From: Bacteroidota bacterium
Lineage (GTDB): Bacteria > Bacteroidota > Bacteroidia > UBA4408
Direction of reading: 5' to 3'
Assembly: GCA_016721765.1 (NCBI GenBank)
Contig: JADKHO010000004.1
Location: 186,001 to 250,000 of the forward strand
Length of the DNA: 64,000 bases
The translations under genes were made by a program, and so were the position numbers. Below the pieces are notes generated by a model. It saw only the letters and a list, made by a program, of their open reading frames with translations. It did not search any database and was not told where the DNA came from. The stretch's first letter is position 1. Each line of letters begins with the position of its first letter. This document shows positions 1 to 8,201 of the stretch, one piece after another.

Positions 1-28
1 TTTTCTTTTCGTTTTTAATTTATTCTTG

Positions 29-1183
29 CTAAATTGAAGCTACTTCTGTCCACGGCAAAATACTTAATTTTTCATTTACAATTTCATTGGATTTACCGCC
101 ATGAATTAATAAGCAAGTGCTTTGTGGCTGATATTTATTCCAATAATTCAAGCCTCTAATAAATGCTGAATCGTATTTTTTGCCTGATTTTATTTCAATT
201 GCAATTGGTTTTCCTTCCCTCTCAAGTATCAAATCCACTTCATTTCCTGCACTGTCCCTGAAATAATACATGCCCCCATTTTGTGCGGCGTTAAAATTAT
301 TCTTTTTTATTTCTGAAATAATCCAATTTTCAAATATAGCACCATAGGCACTATGTTGTTGCAATAGTGTTAAATTTTTTATACCCAATAAACTGCATAA
401 TAAACCGGTATCATAAAAATAAAGTTTTGGGCTTTTCACAATGCGCTTATTTAAATTATTGTACCAAGGTTGCAATTGGTATACGATATAACTATTTTCA
501 AGCAAACCTATCCAAGAAAGAATTGTCTTCGTATCCACTCCTGTTTGCTGTGCCAGCGCATCTCGATTTAGTATTTGCCCGGCATAATTTGCACATAAAT
601 ATAAAAAGCGATTAAAGGCAGCCAAATTACTTATGTTCTTCAGCAAGCGAACATCTCTTTGCACATACGTTTGAATATAACTATTCAACCATCCATTGGG
701 GTGCAATTTTTCAGTCCATATTTCGGGATAGCCACCTTGAAGAATAAGCTTATTCACATCTATCGGTGCCAGCTTTGCCTGAGTTAGTTCAGCATAGCTA
801 AAAGGTAAGAGCGACAAATATCCGGCTCTTCCGGCCAAGGATTGGGAAACTTGTTCTTGTAATAAGAAGTTATTGGAACCGGTCAAAATAAACTGACCAC
901 GCTTTCTATTGCTATCTAAGATTTCCTGCAAATACCTGAAGATATGCGGCACGCGTTGCACTTCGTCAAAAACAGCTCCATCCCGATACTTTTTTAAAAA
1001 TGCTTTTGGGTTTACTTCTGCCTGATGTTGCACAGAAGGAGTTTCAAAATTCAAATAGGGCTTACCCTTAAATAATTGCTTTCCCAAGGTGGTTTTTCCA
1101 CTTTGTCGCGGGCCGGTAATGCATAAAGCTCTAAACTGTGTAAGTGCTTGCTTTGCTTCTTGAAAAATTAATCGGGTTACCAT
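29..1183 (-). CDS. AAA+ ATPase of the DUF4143 family
   Basis: The 384-residue protein has a Walker A motif GPRQSGKT at residues 24-31, a Walker B motif ending in D73-E74, and a sensor-like ILTGSNN near residue 100. The C-terminal half carries the DUF4143 region, with an EVDLILEREGK...EIKSG stretch resembling a PD-(D/E)xK nuclease-type core. Family members are common in Bacteroidota and archaea as stand-alone genes and their cellular role is largely unknown. No toxin, antitoxin or nuclease partner lies beside it. A TAnnTTTG promoter element sits 17 bp upstream of the ATG, preceded by a 37-bp tandem repeat array that may be its operator. Family assignment is firm; function is not. Confidence 0.9.
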   Translation of the reverse strand: MVTRLIFQEAKQALTQFRALCITGPRQSGKTTLGKQLFKGKPYLNFETPSVQHQAEVNPKAFLKKYRDGAVFDEVQRVPHIFRYLQEILDSNRKRGQFILTGSNNFLLQEQVSQSLAGRAGYLSLLPFSYAELTQAKLAPIDVNKLILQGGYPEIWTEKLHPNGWLNSYIQTYVQRDVRLLKNISNLAAFNRFLYLCANYAGQILNRDALAQQTGVDTKTILSWIGLLENSYIVYQLQPWYNNLNKRIVKSPKLYFYDTGLLCSLLGIKNLTLLQQHSAYGAIFENWIISEIKKNNFNAAQNGGMYYFRDSAGNEVDLILEREGKPIAIEIKSGKKYDSAFIRGLNYWNKYQPQSTCLLIHGGKSNEIVNEKLSILPWTEVASI

Positions 1184-1199
1184 TCTCTAGTACTTTCCA

Positions 1200-1207
1200 C
1201 AAAATTA
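1200..1207 (-). promoter_or_regulatory. -7 promoter element for the DUF4143 ATPase gene
   Basis: On the minus strand the bases read TAATTTTG, an exact match to the Bacteroidota -7 consensus TAnnTTTG, ending 16 bases before the ATG at 1183. This predicts a leader of about a dozen bases. The array of 37-bp repeats begins just upstream, so the -33 region lies in or next to the first repeat unit. Confidence 0.55.
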
Positions 1208-1214
1208 GTAAAAA

Positions 1215-1330
1215 ATGGAATACGATTCCATTTTTACATAAATTTGCAAAAATGGAGTGAAATTCCATATTTACATAAAATTGCAAAAATGGAGTGAGAT
1301 TCCATATTTGCATAAATTTGCAAATATGGA
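1215..1330. repeat. 37-bp tandem repeat array, three units plus a partial fourth
   Basis: Successive ATGG starts fall at 1215, 1252, 1289 and 1326, giving an exact 37-bp period. Each unit starts with an imperfect dyad; the first is perfect (TGGAAT-ACG-ATTCCA), the next two keep TGGA...TTCCA. Each unit also carries TTACATAAA or TTGCATAAA followed by TTTGCAAA or TTGCAAA. There is no spacer, so it is not a CRISPR array. Its place immediately upstream of the ATPase promoter suggests a multi-copy operator; that role is inferred. Confidence 0.85.
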
Positions 1331-1385
1331 GTAGGTTCAAAAGCACCAAAATCACAGGAAAACCAATATTGACGGTAAAATGTAT

Positions 1386-3668
1386 TTAGCTCAATGCGTT
1401 TTCTAAAGCAGTATCAAAAGTATGTTTTGCTTCGTCAATTGATCCAAATGAAGTCTCATCAATTAAAATTTCGCCGGGTGTTACGTCACCGATGTAAGAA
1501 AACTCAACTGATGTAATGCTCATAAAATCGATGAATGCATCTTCATCTACATCTTTAACACTCACAACAACACGGCTTTGCGCTTCTCCAAAAAGAAATG
1601 CATCTTTTCTAAAATCCTCATCGGTAGAAATATCAAAACCAAACTTGTTCACCATAGCACTTTCTAAGAGTGTAATAAACAAGCCGCCATCCGAGCAGTC
1701 GTGGGCCGATTGAACTAATCCCTTTTGTATCAACTTTCGAATGGCACGTTGCACTTGGTACTCCTTTTCTAAATCAAAATAAGGAGCCGGGGAAGTTTTA
1801 ATTTTATGATAGGAATATAAATATTCGGAAGAAGCAATATCATTTTGTGGTTCTCCAATCAAATAAATTCGGTTGCCAACTTCTTGAAACGCCAAAGTCG
1901 TTGCAAACTCCTTGTTATCAAGTATTCCTAACATTCCAATTGTGGGCGTTGGAAATACAGGCTCGGTTGTATCACCAACTACAGATTGGTTGTAAAAACT
2001 CACATTCCCACCGGTAACCGGGGTATCAAATTTAATACACGCTTTAGCCATTCCTTTTATCGCGCCAACAAATTGCCAATATACTTCGGGGTTATATGGA
2101 TTTCCAAAATTCAAGCAGTTGGTAATGGCAACCGGAACACCTCCTGAACACACAATATTTCGAGCAGCTTCAGCAACAGCGATTGCACAGCCGGTTTCAG
2201 GATCTGCATTTACGTAGCGAGAGTTGCAATCAACAGTTAACGCAAGTGCCTTTTCGGTGCCTTTTATCGTAACCAAAGCTGCATCGCTTGGAAAGTTAGT
2301 GCTCATATTGGCTGTTCCCACCATGGAATCGTACTGTTGAATAACCCATTTTTTAGATGCAATGTTGGGATGCGAAATTAAATGTTGAGCTACCGCCAGA
2401 TAATCTTCCGGCTCCGGAACCTCATCAATAGAAAACTTTTTAGAAGCAGCAAAGGAAGCGGGCTCCTTATACTCTCTTTTATACACAGGAGCGCCACCAC
2501 CCAATACCAAATCTTTGGCCGGCACATCTGCTACCAATTCGTTAAGCATGTAAAAATGTAAACGCTTGGTATCAGTAACAACTCCAATTTCTTCACAGTT
2601 TAAATCCCACTTATCAAATACCGCCTTCACTTCTTCTTCTCTTCCCTTTTTCACTACAATAAGCATGCGTTCTTGTGATTCGGAAAGCAATATTTCAAAG
2701 GGTTGCATTTCCTTTTGTCGAGTAGGTACTTTATCTAAGTGAATCTTCATACCGTGTTCACCTTTAGCGCTCATTTCGCTGGTACTGCAAATAATACCTG
2801 CAGCGCCCATATCTTGCATGCCCACTACTGCGCCAGTTTTAATTACTTCCAACGAGGCTTCCAACAAAAGCTTTTCCTGAAAAGGATCACCCACTTGAAC
2901 AGCCGGAAGATCATTTGCAGAATCTTCGGTAATATCTGCGGAAGCAAAAGTAGCTCCATGAATTCCATCCTTACCGGTAGAAGAACCGACAATAAACACC
3001 GGATTTCCTACACCGGTTGAAGTTGCCGAAATGGTTTCACCAACTCTAACAATACCGGCACTCATGGCATTTACAAGCGGATTCACATTATAACATTCAT
3101 CAAAAAAAACTTCTCCACCCACAGTTGGAATTCCGAATGCATTGCCATAATCTCCAATTCCCTTCACCACACCTTTAACCAACCATTTAGTACGTTCGAG
3201 ACTCAAATCACCGAAACGCAAAGAATTTAATTGAGCAATTGGGCGGGCACCCATGGTAAAAATATCGCGATTAATACCGCCCACACCTGTTGCTGCGCCC
3301 TGATAGGGTTCCAAAGCGGAAGGGTGGTTATGTGATTCAATTTTAAAAGCACAGGCGAGTCCATCACCAATATCTACCAATCCTGCATTTTCTTCGCCGG
3401 CTTCGGCTAAAATTCGGGAGCCCTTCTTAGGCAAGGTTTTAAGCCAAGTAATGGAATTTTTATACGAGCAATGTTCACTCCACATCACACTAAAAATACT
3501 AAGCTCTGTAAAATTAGGGGTGCGTCCCAAGATGGTCTTTATTTTCTCAAATTCTTCCGGCAATAGCCCCAATTTAGCAGCTGTTGTCTCTGTTACTTCA
3601 TTCACTGTAAGTGTTTTTCCCATTTTTGATTTTGATAATGCTGCGAAAATAGGCATATCTCGGCGCAT
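1386..3668 (-). CDS. purL: Phosphoribosylformylglycinamidine synthase, small-type PurL
   Basis: This subunit converts FGAR to FGAM in purine synthesis, using ammonia delivered by the separate PurQ glutaminase with PurS. The 760-residue length and motifs (WSEHCSYKNS with H66, KIESHNHPSALEPYQGAATG, SAHDCSDGGL) match the Bacillus-type small PurL rather than the fused form of about 1,300 residues. PurQ and PurS are not in the window. The start is uncertain: the frame opens at MRRDMPIF, but family similarity begins after M16 (ATG at 3621-3623), and TATTTTCG, one mismatch from the -7 consensus, lies between the two candidates. It is divergent from the membrane-protein gene at 3777. Confidence 0.96.
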   Translation of the reverse strand: MRRDMPIFAALSKSKMGKTLTVNEVTETTAAKLGLLPEEFEKIKTILGRTPNFTELSIFSVMWSEHCSYKNSITWLKTLPKKGSRILAEAGEENAGLVDIGDGLACAFKIESHNHPSALEPYQGAATGVGGINRDIFTMGARPIAQLNSLRFGDLSLERTKWLVKGVVKGIGDYGNAFGIPTVGGEVFFDECYNVNPLVNAMSAGIVRVGETISATSTGVGNPVFIVGSSTGKDGIHGATFASADITEDSANDLPAVQVGDPFQEKLLLEASLEVIKTGAVVGMQDMGAAGIICSTSEMSAKGEHGMKIHLDKVPTRQKEMQPFEILLSESQERMLIVVKKGREEEVKAVFDKWDLNCEEIGVVTDTKRLHFYMLNELVADVPAKDLVLGGGAPVYKREYKEPASFAASKKFSIDEVPEPEDYLAVAQHLISHPNIASKKWVIQQYDSMVGTANMSTNFPSDAALVTIKGTEKALALTVDCNSRYVNADPETGCAIAVAEAARNIVCSGGVPVAITNCLNFGNPYNPEVYWQFVGAIKGMAKACIKFDTPVTGGNVSFYNQSVVGDTTEPVFPTPTIGMLGILDNKEFATTLAFQEVGNRIYLIGEPQNDIASSEYLYSYHKIKTSPAPYFDLEKEYQVQRAIRKLIQKGLVQSAHDCSDGGLFITLLESAMVNKFGFDISTDEDFRKDAFLFGEAQSRVVVSVKDVDEDAFIDFMSITSVEFSYIGDVTPGEILIDETSFGSIDEAKHTFDTALENALS

Positions 3669-3728
3669 TTTCTAATTAATTATTTTATCAACATTCCTTA
3701 TAAACAGGCATTCTCTCGCACTTATTTT

Positions 3729-3736
3729 TATATTTG
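3729..3736 (+). promoter_or_regulatory. -7 promoter element for the membrane protein gene at 3777
   Basis: TATATTTG is an exact match to the Bacteroidota -7 consensus TAnnTTTG and lies 40 bp before the ATG, in the divergent gap with purL. No clear TTTG was found at the -33 position, so this is a moderate call. Confidence 0.45.
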
Positions 3737-3776
3737 CGCAGTTGCTTTATTCCAAAGCAGTTTCTCATAAAAACCC

Positions 3777-5318
3777 ATGTTGCAATCAGCACTTCTTTGC
3801 ACCCTTTATACACTCCTTTTTTGTTGGATAATCTACCGCTTCGATTTTTTTAAAATCCCTGGAATTCCTGTAAAATGGATACAAATCTTATTTTGTTTGA
3901 AAATTGTTACCGGCGTTATTCTGATCCTAATTTACAGTAGATTTTATACGGTAAGAAATACAACTGATGCATTTAAATACTACGATGATGCCAAAGTAAT
4001 TTATGCGGCATTGTATAGCCATCCTATCGATTATATTAGAATAACATTTGGTATAAACTCTGGAGCAGCAGACCTTTTTCCTTATTACCAAAAAATGAAC
4101 AATTGGTTTTTAGGCGATAACTATACGCTTTACAATGATAGTCGATCTGTAATACGATTCAATGCGCTGGTTTTCCCTTTCTCAAATAATCATTATAGTG
4201 TTCATATTATTGTGATGTGCTTTATATCCCTTTGCGGATTAACTGCATTATATAAAGCCTTTTACCCTTTTTTCGCAACTAAACAAGTATCCCTTATTTT
4301 TTCAGTATTTCTTATTCCTTCAGTACTTTTTTGGGGATCCGGGGTATTAAAAGAAGGCCTGATTTTATTTGCTTCCGGCTTTTTGATTTACTATTTTTTC
4401 AAATTGCTTAAAAGTCCATTTTCTCTTAAAAACTGCATGCTGTTTTTAATGTTTTGCTTCTTTATGCTTGGGATAAAAGTGCACGTTTTATTTGCGCTGA
4501 TTCCAGGATTTGTAATTCTTTTTTGGCATTCAAAGTTCCTAAATCCTTCCCTTTTCAGTAAAACACTTATAATTGGTTTACTTGGCATTGTTGGAGCCAT
4601 AAGCATTTCAAGTATATCTGAAAAATACAGTCCTTTTCGAATGCTCGCTCAAAAACAAAAGGATTTTATAAATATTGCGAATGGCGGATTTTATTTTGAA
4701 CAAATAGGAAGCACGAATGACACTTTTTATGTGAAGGAAAAAAACAGGTTACAAATTTCGCTTGCCTCGGATTCCAGTTATTGGAAATTTAATCAAAACC
4801 TTATGGTGTACAAATGGAAGAAAGGTGATATTATTGATACTTTACAAATTGGTAAGAATGACAGTACCAGATATCGCTTTCTTATGCATTTAGACAGCAG
4901 CGGTAGTAAAATAAACATCCCTAAACTAGCCCCAAATATTGGGAGTATTTTAAAAAATATTCCGGTTGCCCTTGCCAATACATTTTTTAGACCCACGGTT
5001 TTTGAGAGTAAAAACTACCTATCGCTCTTTGCTTCACTCGAAAATTTATTGATTCTTGCGCTTTTTGTGATAAGTATTTTTTACTTTAAGAAGCCGAGCG
5101 CGCAGGAGTTGGAGGTTTTTATATTTTGCAGTTCGTTTGTGTTTATTTTATTCTCGATAATTGGTTTAACCACACCGGTATTGGGCGCTTTGGTGCGTTA
5201 TAAAATTCCGGCACTCCCCTATTTGTTTATGCTATTTAGAATGTGCATTGATTCTGATAAGTTGATAAAACAGTTTCCAATTCTTCGCAAATTGCAAATA
5301 AGATTCTCGATACCTTAA
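3777..5318 (+). CDS. Polytopic membrane protein of unknown function
   Basis: This 513-residue protein has about eight to nine hydrophobic segments: several between residues 1 and 280, then a polar region of about 130 residues (roughly 285-415), then further membrane spans to a basic C-terminus. The arrangement, and the RYKIPALPYLFML segment near the end, recall Bacteroidota polysaccharide polymerase or glycosyltransferase-type membrane proteins, but no diagnostic motif was recognised. It is an orphan gene rather than part of the glycan cluster at 17.6 kb. The stop overlaps the convergent flavoprotein gene by 4 bp. A role in envelope polysaccharide is only a guess. Confidence 0.75.
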   Translation: MLQSALLCTLYTLLFCWIIYRFDFFKIPGIPVKWIQILFCLKIVTGVILILIYSRFYTVRNTTDAFKYYDDAKVIYAALYSHPIDYIRITFGINSGAADLFPYYQKMNNWFLGDNYTLYNDSRSVIRFNALVFPFSNNHYSVHIIVMCFISLCGLTALYKAFYPFFATKQVSLIFSVFLIPSVLFWGSGVLKEGLILFASGFLIYYFFKLLKSPFSLKNCMLFLMFCFFMLGIKVHVLFALIPGFVILFWHSKFLNPSLFSKTLIIGLLGIVGAISISSISEKYSPFRMLAQKQKDFINIANGGFYFEQIGSTNDTFYVKEKNRLQISLASDSSYWKFNQNLMVYKWKKGDIIDTLQIGKNDSTRYRFLMHLDSSGSKINIPKLAPNIGSILKNIPVALANTFFRPTVFESKNYLSLFASLENLLILALFVISIFYFKKPSAQELEVFIFCSSFVFILFSIIGLTTPVLGALVRYKIPALPYLFMLFRMCIDSDKLIKQFPILRKLQIRFSIP

Positions 5319-6322
5319 TTGTATTTCTGCTTTAATGCTTCGAAAGCGGAGCTTGTTTCATTTTTCATTCTGTCAACTATTTGACCACAACTTAGGATAT
5401 CGTCAATAAGTTCAACCGATTGACCGGCACACCATAAAGTATCGTAGTTGGCAGGTTTTACTGAACGTTCAAGGTTTTTCATACCTCGAATTTGCACCAA
5501 CATTTTAAAATATTTTTTGGTGGTTTTGTTAGTTGATAAAAGCTTTTCCAACCAATTTTGTGTATACCCAATTTTCTTAGCATAAGGCGTATTTATAATT
5601 GTACACGGGGTGCCCGAAATTTTGGTAGTCATTACAATATCATCCATTTTAGAATCTACAATAGCTTGTTTGTATGCTGCGTTTACCTTGGCTTCGGTAC
5701 TGGCAATAAAACGGGTACCGACTGAAACGCCCGCGGCACCTAATGCTAATACAGAAAGAATAGCTTCACCATTCGCGATTCCTCCGGCTGCTACCACCGG
5801 AATTGTTGGAAAATGATGGTGTAAGGATGGGATGAGTACCTGCAATGAATTTGGTCCGGCGTGCCCACCAGCTGCTTGACCCACTGCAATAAATCCATCA
5901 CAACCCGAATCAAAACACTTTTGCGCATGGGCAATATTCGTAACATCGCAAAAAACTTTTGCACCGTAAGCATGCGCTTTTTCAATGACTTCCTTGGGGT
6001 TGCCAAGTGAAGTGATATAAAAGGGTACTTTATTTTTAACCCCTATTTCAAGGTGTTTTGCGTAAAGTGGATTCGATTTTTGAACAATTAAATTCATCCC
6101 AAAATTGCCGGATAATTTTTTTTCTTCCTTCACTTTATGCAAACGAATAATTAGGTCTTCCAGTTCCCCTTCTTTTCGAAAATTCAAACTTGGAAAAGTT
6201 CCCATTATGCCAGATTTCATAGCCGATTCCATCATTTCGTAATTGCTTACCAAAAACATTGGAGCCATAATCATTGGAAATTCGAGATGAAGAATTTCGG
6301 TTAAAGCGTTTCGAATTTGCAT
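5315..6322 (-). CDS. Nitronate monooxygenase / FabK-like FMN flavoprotein
   Basis: The 335-residue sequence has the TIM-barrel signature of the 2-nitropropane dioxygenase family: an N-terminal PMIMAPMFLVSN, the central GFIAVGQAAGGHAG with the histidine that contacts FMN or substrate, and the phosphate-binding VVAAGGIANG and GVSVGTRF. The family includes nitronate monooxygenases and enoyl-ACP reductase II; the window alone does not separate them. A second, diverged homologue lies at 46366-47316. A good promoter element lies upstream at 6349-6356, and the next gene, an acyl-CoA ligase, is divergent. The 3' end overlaps the preceding convergent gene by 4 bp. Confidence 0.9.
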   Translation of the reverse strand: MQIRNALTEILHLEFPMIMAPMFLVSNYEMMESAMKSGIMGTFPSLNFRKEGELEDLIIRLHKVKEEKKLSGNFGMNLIVQKSNPLYAKHLEIGVKNKVPFYITSLGNPKEVIEKAHAYGAKVFCDVTNIAHAQKCFDSGCDGFIAVGQAAGGHAGPNSLQVLIPSLHHHFPTIPVVAAGGIANGEAILSVLALGAAGVSVGTRFIASTEAKVNAAYKQAIVDSKMDDIVMTTKISGTPCTIINTPYAKKIGYTQNWLEKLLSTNKTTKKYFKMLVQIRGMKNLERSVKPANYDTLWCAGQSVELIDDILSCGQIVDRMKNETSSAFEALKQKYN

Positions 6323-6348
6323 TTGCCTTTGCGTTTTTTAAATTTACA

Positions 6349-6356
6349 CAAAAATA
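6349..6356 (-). promoter_or_regulatory. -7 promoter element for the flavoprotein gene
   Basis: Minus-strand TATTTTTG matches TAnnTTTG exactly. A TTG triplet lies 17 bp further upstream, a plausible -33 partner. The predicted leader to the ATG at 6322 is about 20 bases. Confidence 0.5.
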
Positions 6357-6379
6357 CTCTTAAATAATCAATACAATTT

Positions 6380-8149
6380 ATGGAAGTAAAACGATTATTT
6401 GACTCGCCCTATTATCAGCTGGAGAAATTTCCAAAAGAAGATGCTTTTGCTTGTAAAGTGAACGGTATCTGGAAAAAATACTCCACTCAAGAATATATTG
6501 ACCTAGCAAATAAAGCCAGCTTAGGCTTACTTGAAATGGGAATTAATGCCGGCGATAAAATTGCTCTGATAAGCAATAATCGCCCTGAATGGAATATCAT
6601 GGATATTGCAATTGGTCAGCTTGGTGCAATTGTATGTCCTGTATATCCAACTGTATCGGAAAATGATTATAAATTTATTTTCAACGATGCGGAAGTAAAA
6701 TATGTGCTGGTTTCGGATGCTGAGATTTTAGCAAAAGTGAACTCAATTAAGCAGGATGTTCCAAGTTTGAAAGGAATTTTCAGTTTTACTAAAATGGAAG
6801 GAGTGAACTTTTGGACTGAAATTCTAGATCGCGCCAAGCCGGAGCGGATGCCAGAAATTGAAGCGCGCAAGAATGCTGTGAAAGAGAACGATATGGCTAC
6901 TATAATTTACACTTCAGGAACCACCGGCAATCCTAAGGGTGCTATGATCTCGCACAAAAATTTAATCAGCAATGCTCAAAACTGTATTGAGCGATTACCG
7001 GTTGGAAGCGATGCCAAAGCACTTAGCTTTTTACCTTTGTGCCATGTATATGAGCGCATGCTTACCTATCTTTTTCAAATTACCGGAGTTTCGGTTTATT
7101 ATGCGGAGTCGATGGATACTATCGGTGAAAATATACGTGAAGTGAAACCCGATATTTTCGCAGCAGTTCCTCGTTTAATTGAAAAAGTGTATGACCGAAT
7201 TATTGCGAAAGGTTCAGAGCAAAAAGGCATTAAAAAAGCACTCTTCTTTTGGGCAGTTAATTTGGGATTGCGTTATGAAGTTAACGGTGCGAATGGCTGG
7301 TGGTATGAGTTTCAGCTTAAAATTGCCAACAAACTTATTTTTTCGAAATGGCGTGAAGCCTTAGGCGGAAATGTAAAAGCCATTGCTTCAGGTAGTGCTC
7401 CCTTGCAGCCGCGATTAGCGCGTGTGTTTATGGCAGCTCGAATACCAGTGATGGAAGGTTACGGGCTTACCGAAACCGCCGTTGTTGTTTCAGTAAACTG
7501 TGAAAAAAACAATGGAGTTATGTTTGGATCTGTTGGGCGTGCAATTCAAAGCGTACAAGTAAAAATAGCTGATGACGGAGAAATTTTAATTAAAAGTCCG
7601 AGTGTGATGATGGGCTATTACAATCGTCCCGACCTTACTGCTGAGGTGATTGATGCTGAAGGTTGGTTTCATACCGGAGATATTGGAGAAATTGTGAATA
7701 CCGATTTTTTAAAAATCACAGACCGTAAAAAAGAAATTTTTAAAACATCAGGTGGTAAATATGTCGCTCCACAATTGTTAGAAAACAAATTCAAGGAATC
7801 TAAATTTATTGAGCAGGTTATGGTAATAGGCGAAGGCAAAAACTTTCCCGCAGCGTTGGTTCAGCCGGCCTTTGCTTTTTTAAAAGAATGGTGCGAGCGA
7901 AAAGAAATTGCCTACAGCACAAATGAGGAAATGATTAAAAACCAAGATGTAATTGCGCGCATTCAAGAGGATATTGATACATATAATAAAGACTTTGGAA
8001 AATGGGAACAAGTTAAAAAAATAGAGCTCGTTCCTTCTGAATGGTCTATCAAAACAGGAGAGTTAACGCCTACCTTAAAACTAAAGCGTAAATTTATTTT
8101 AGAAAAAAATAAAGATTTGGTGGAAAAAATTTACGGAAAGGGCATTTAA
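6380..8149 (+). CDS. Long-chain fatty acid-CoA ligase (AMP-forming)
   Basis: The 589-residue adenylate-forming enzyme activates fatty acids to acyl-CoA with ATP. It has the P-loop-like YTSGTTGNPKGAM at residues 177-189, the YGLTE motif at 361, the GWFHTGDIGEI motif and the hinge region TDRKKEIFKTSGGKYV. It resembles the FadD15-like long-chain synthetases common in Bacteroidota. The ATG at 6380 gives the N-terminus expected for this group. The M16 peptidase gene follows 52 bp later on the same strand and may be co-transcribed. Confidence 0.95.
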   Translation: MEVKRLFDSPYYQLEKFPKEDAFACKVNGIWKKYSTQEYIDLANKASLGLLEMGINAGDKIALISNNRPEWNIMDIAIGQLGAIVCPVYPTVSENDYKFIFNDAEVKYVLVSDAEILAKVNSIKQDVPSLKGIFSFTKMEGVNFWTEILDRAKPERMPEIEARKNAVKENDMATIIYTSGTTGNPKGAMISHKNLISNAQNCIERLPVGSDAKALSFLPLCHVYERMLTYLFQITGVSVYYAESMDTIGENIREVKPDIFAAVPRLIEKVYDRIIAKGSEQKGIKKALFFWAVNLGLRYEVNGANGWWYEFQLKIANKLIFSKWREALGGNVKAIASGSAPLQPRLARVFMAARIPVMEGYGLTETAVVVSVNCEKNNGVMFGSVGRAIQSVQVKIADDGEILIKSPSVMMGYYNRPDLTAEVIDAEGWFHTGDIGEIVNTDFLKITDRKKEIFKTSGGKYVAPQLLENKFKESKFIEQVMVIGEGKNFPAALVQPAFAFLKEWCERKEIAYSTNEEMIKNQDVIARIQEDIDTYNKDFGKWEQVKKIELVPSEWSIKTGELTPTLKLKRKFILEKNKDLVEKIYGKGI

Positions 8150-8201
8150 TGTATGCCTATCTGAGGATGTTCAAATCACTTTAAAAATCATTGTATTACT
8201 T

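Noticed and set aside
29..1183. DUF4143 ATPase as part of a defence or toxin system
   Set aside because: No partner gene is adjacent; the next gene is purL on the same strand with a clear gap.
1215..1330. 37-bp repeats as a CRISPR array
   Set aside because: Units are joined head to tail without unique spacers, and no cas gene is present.
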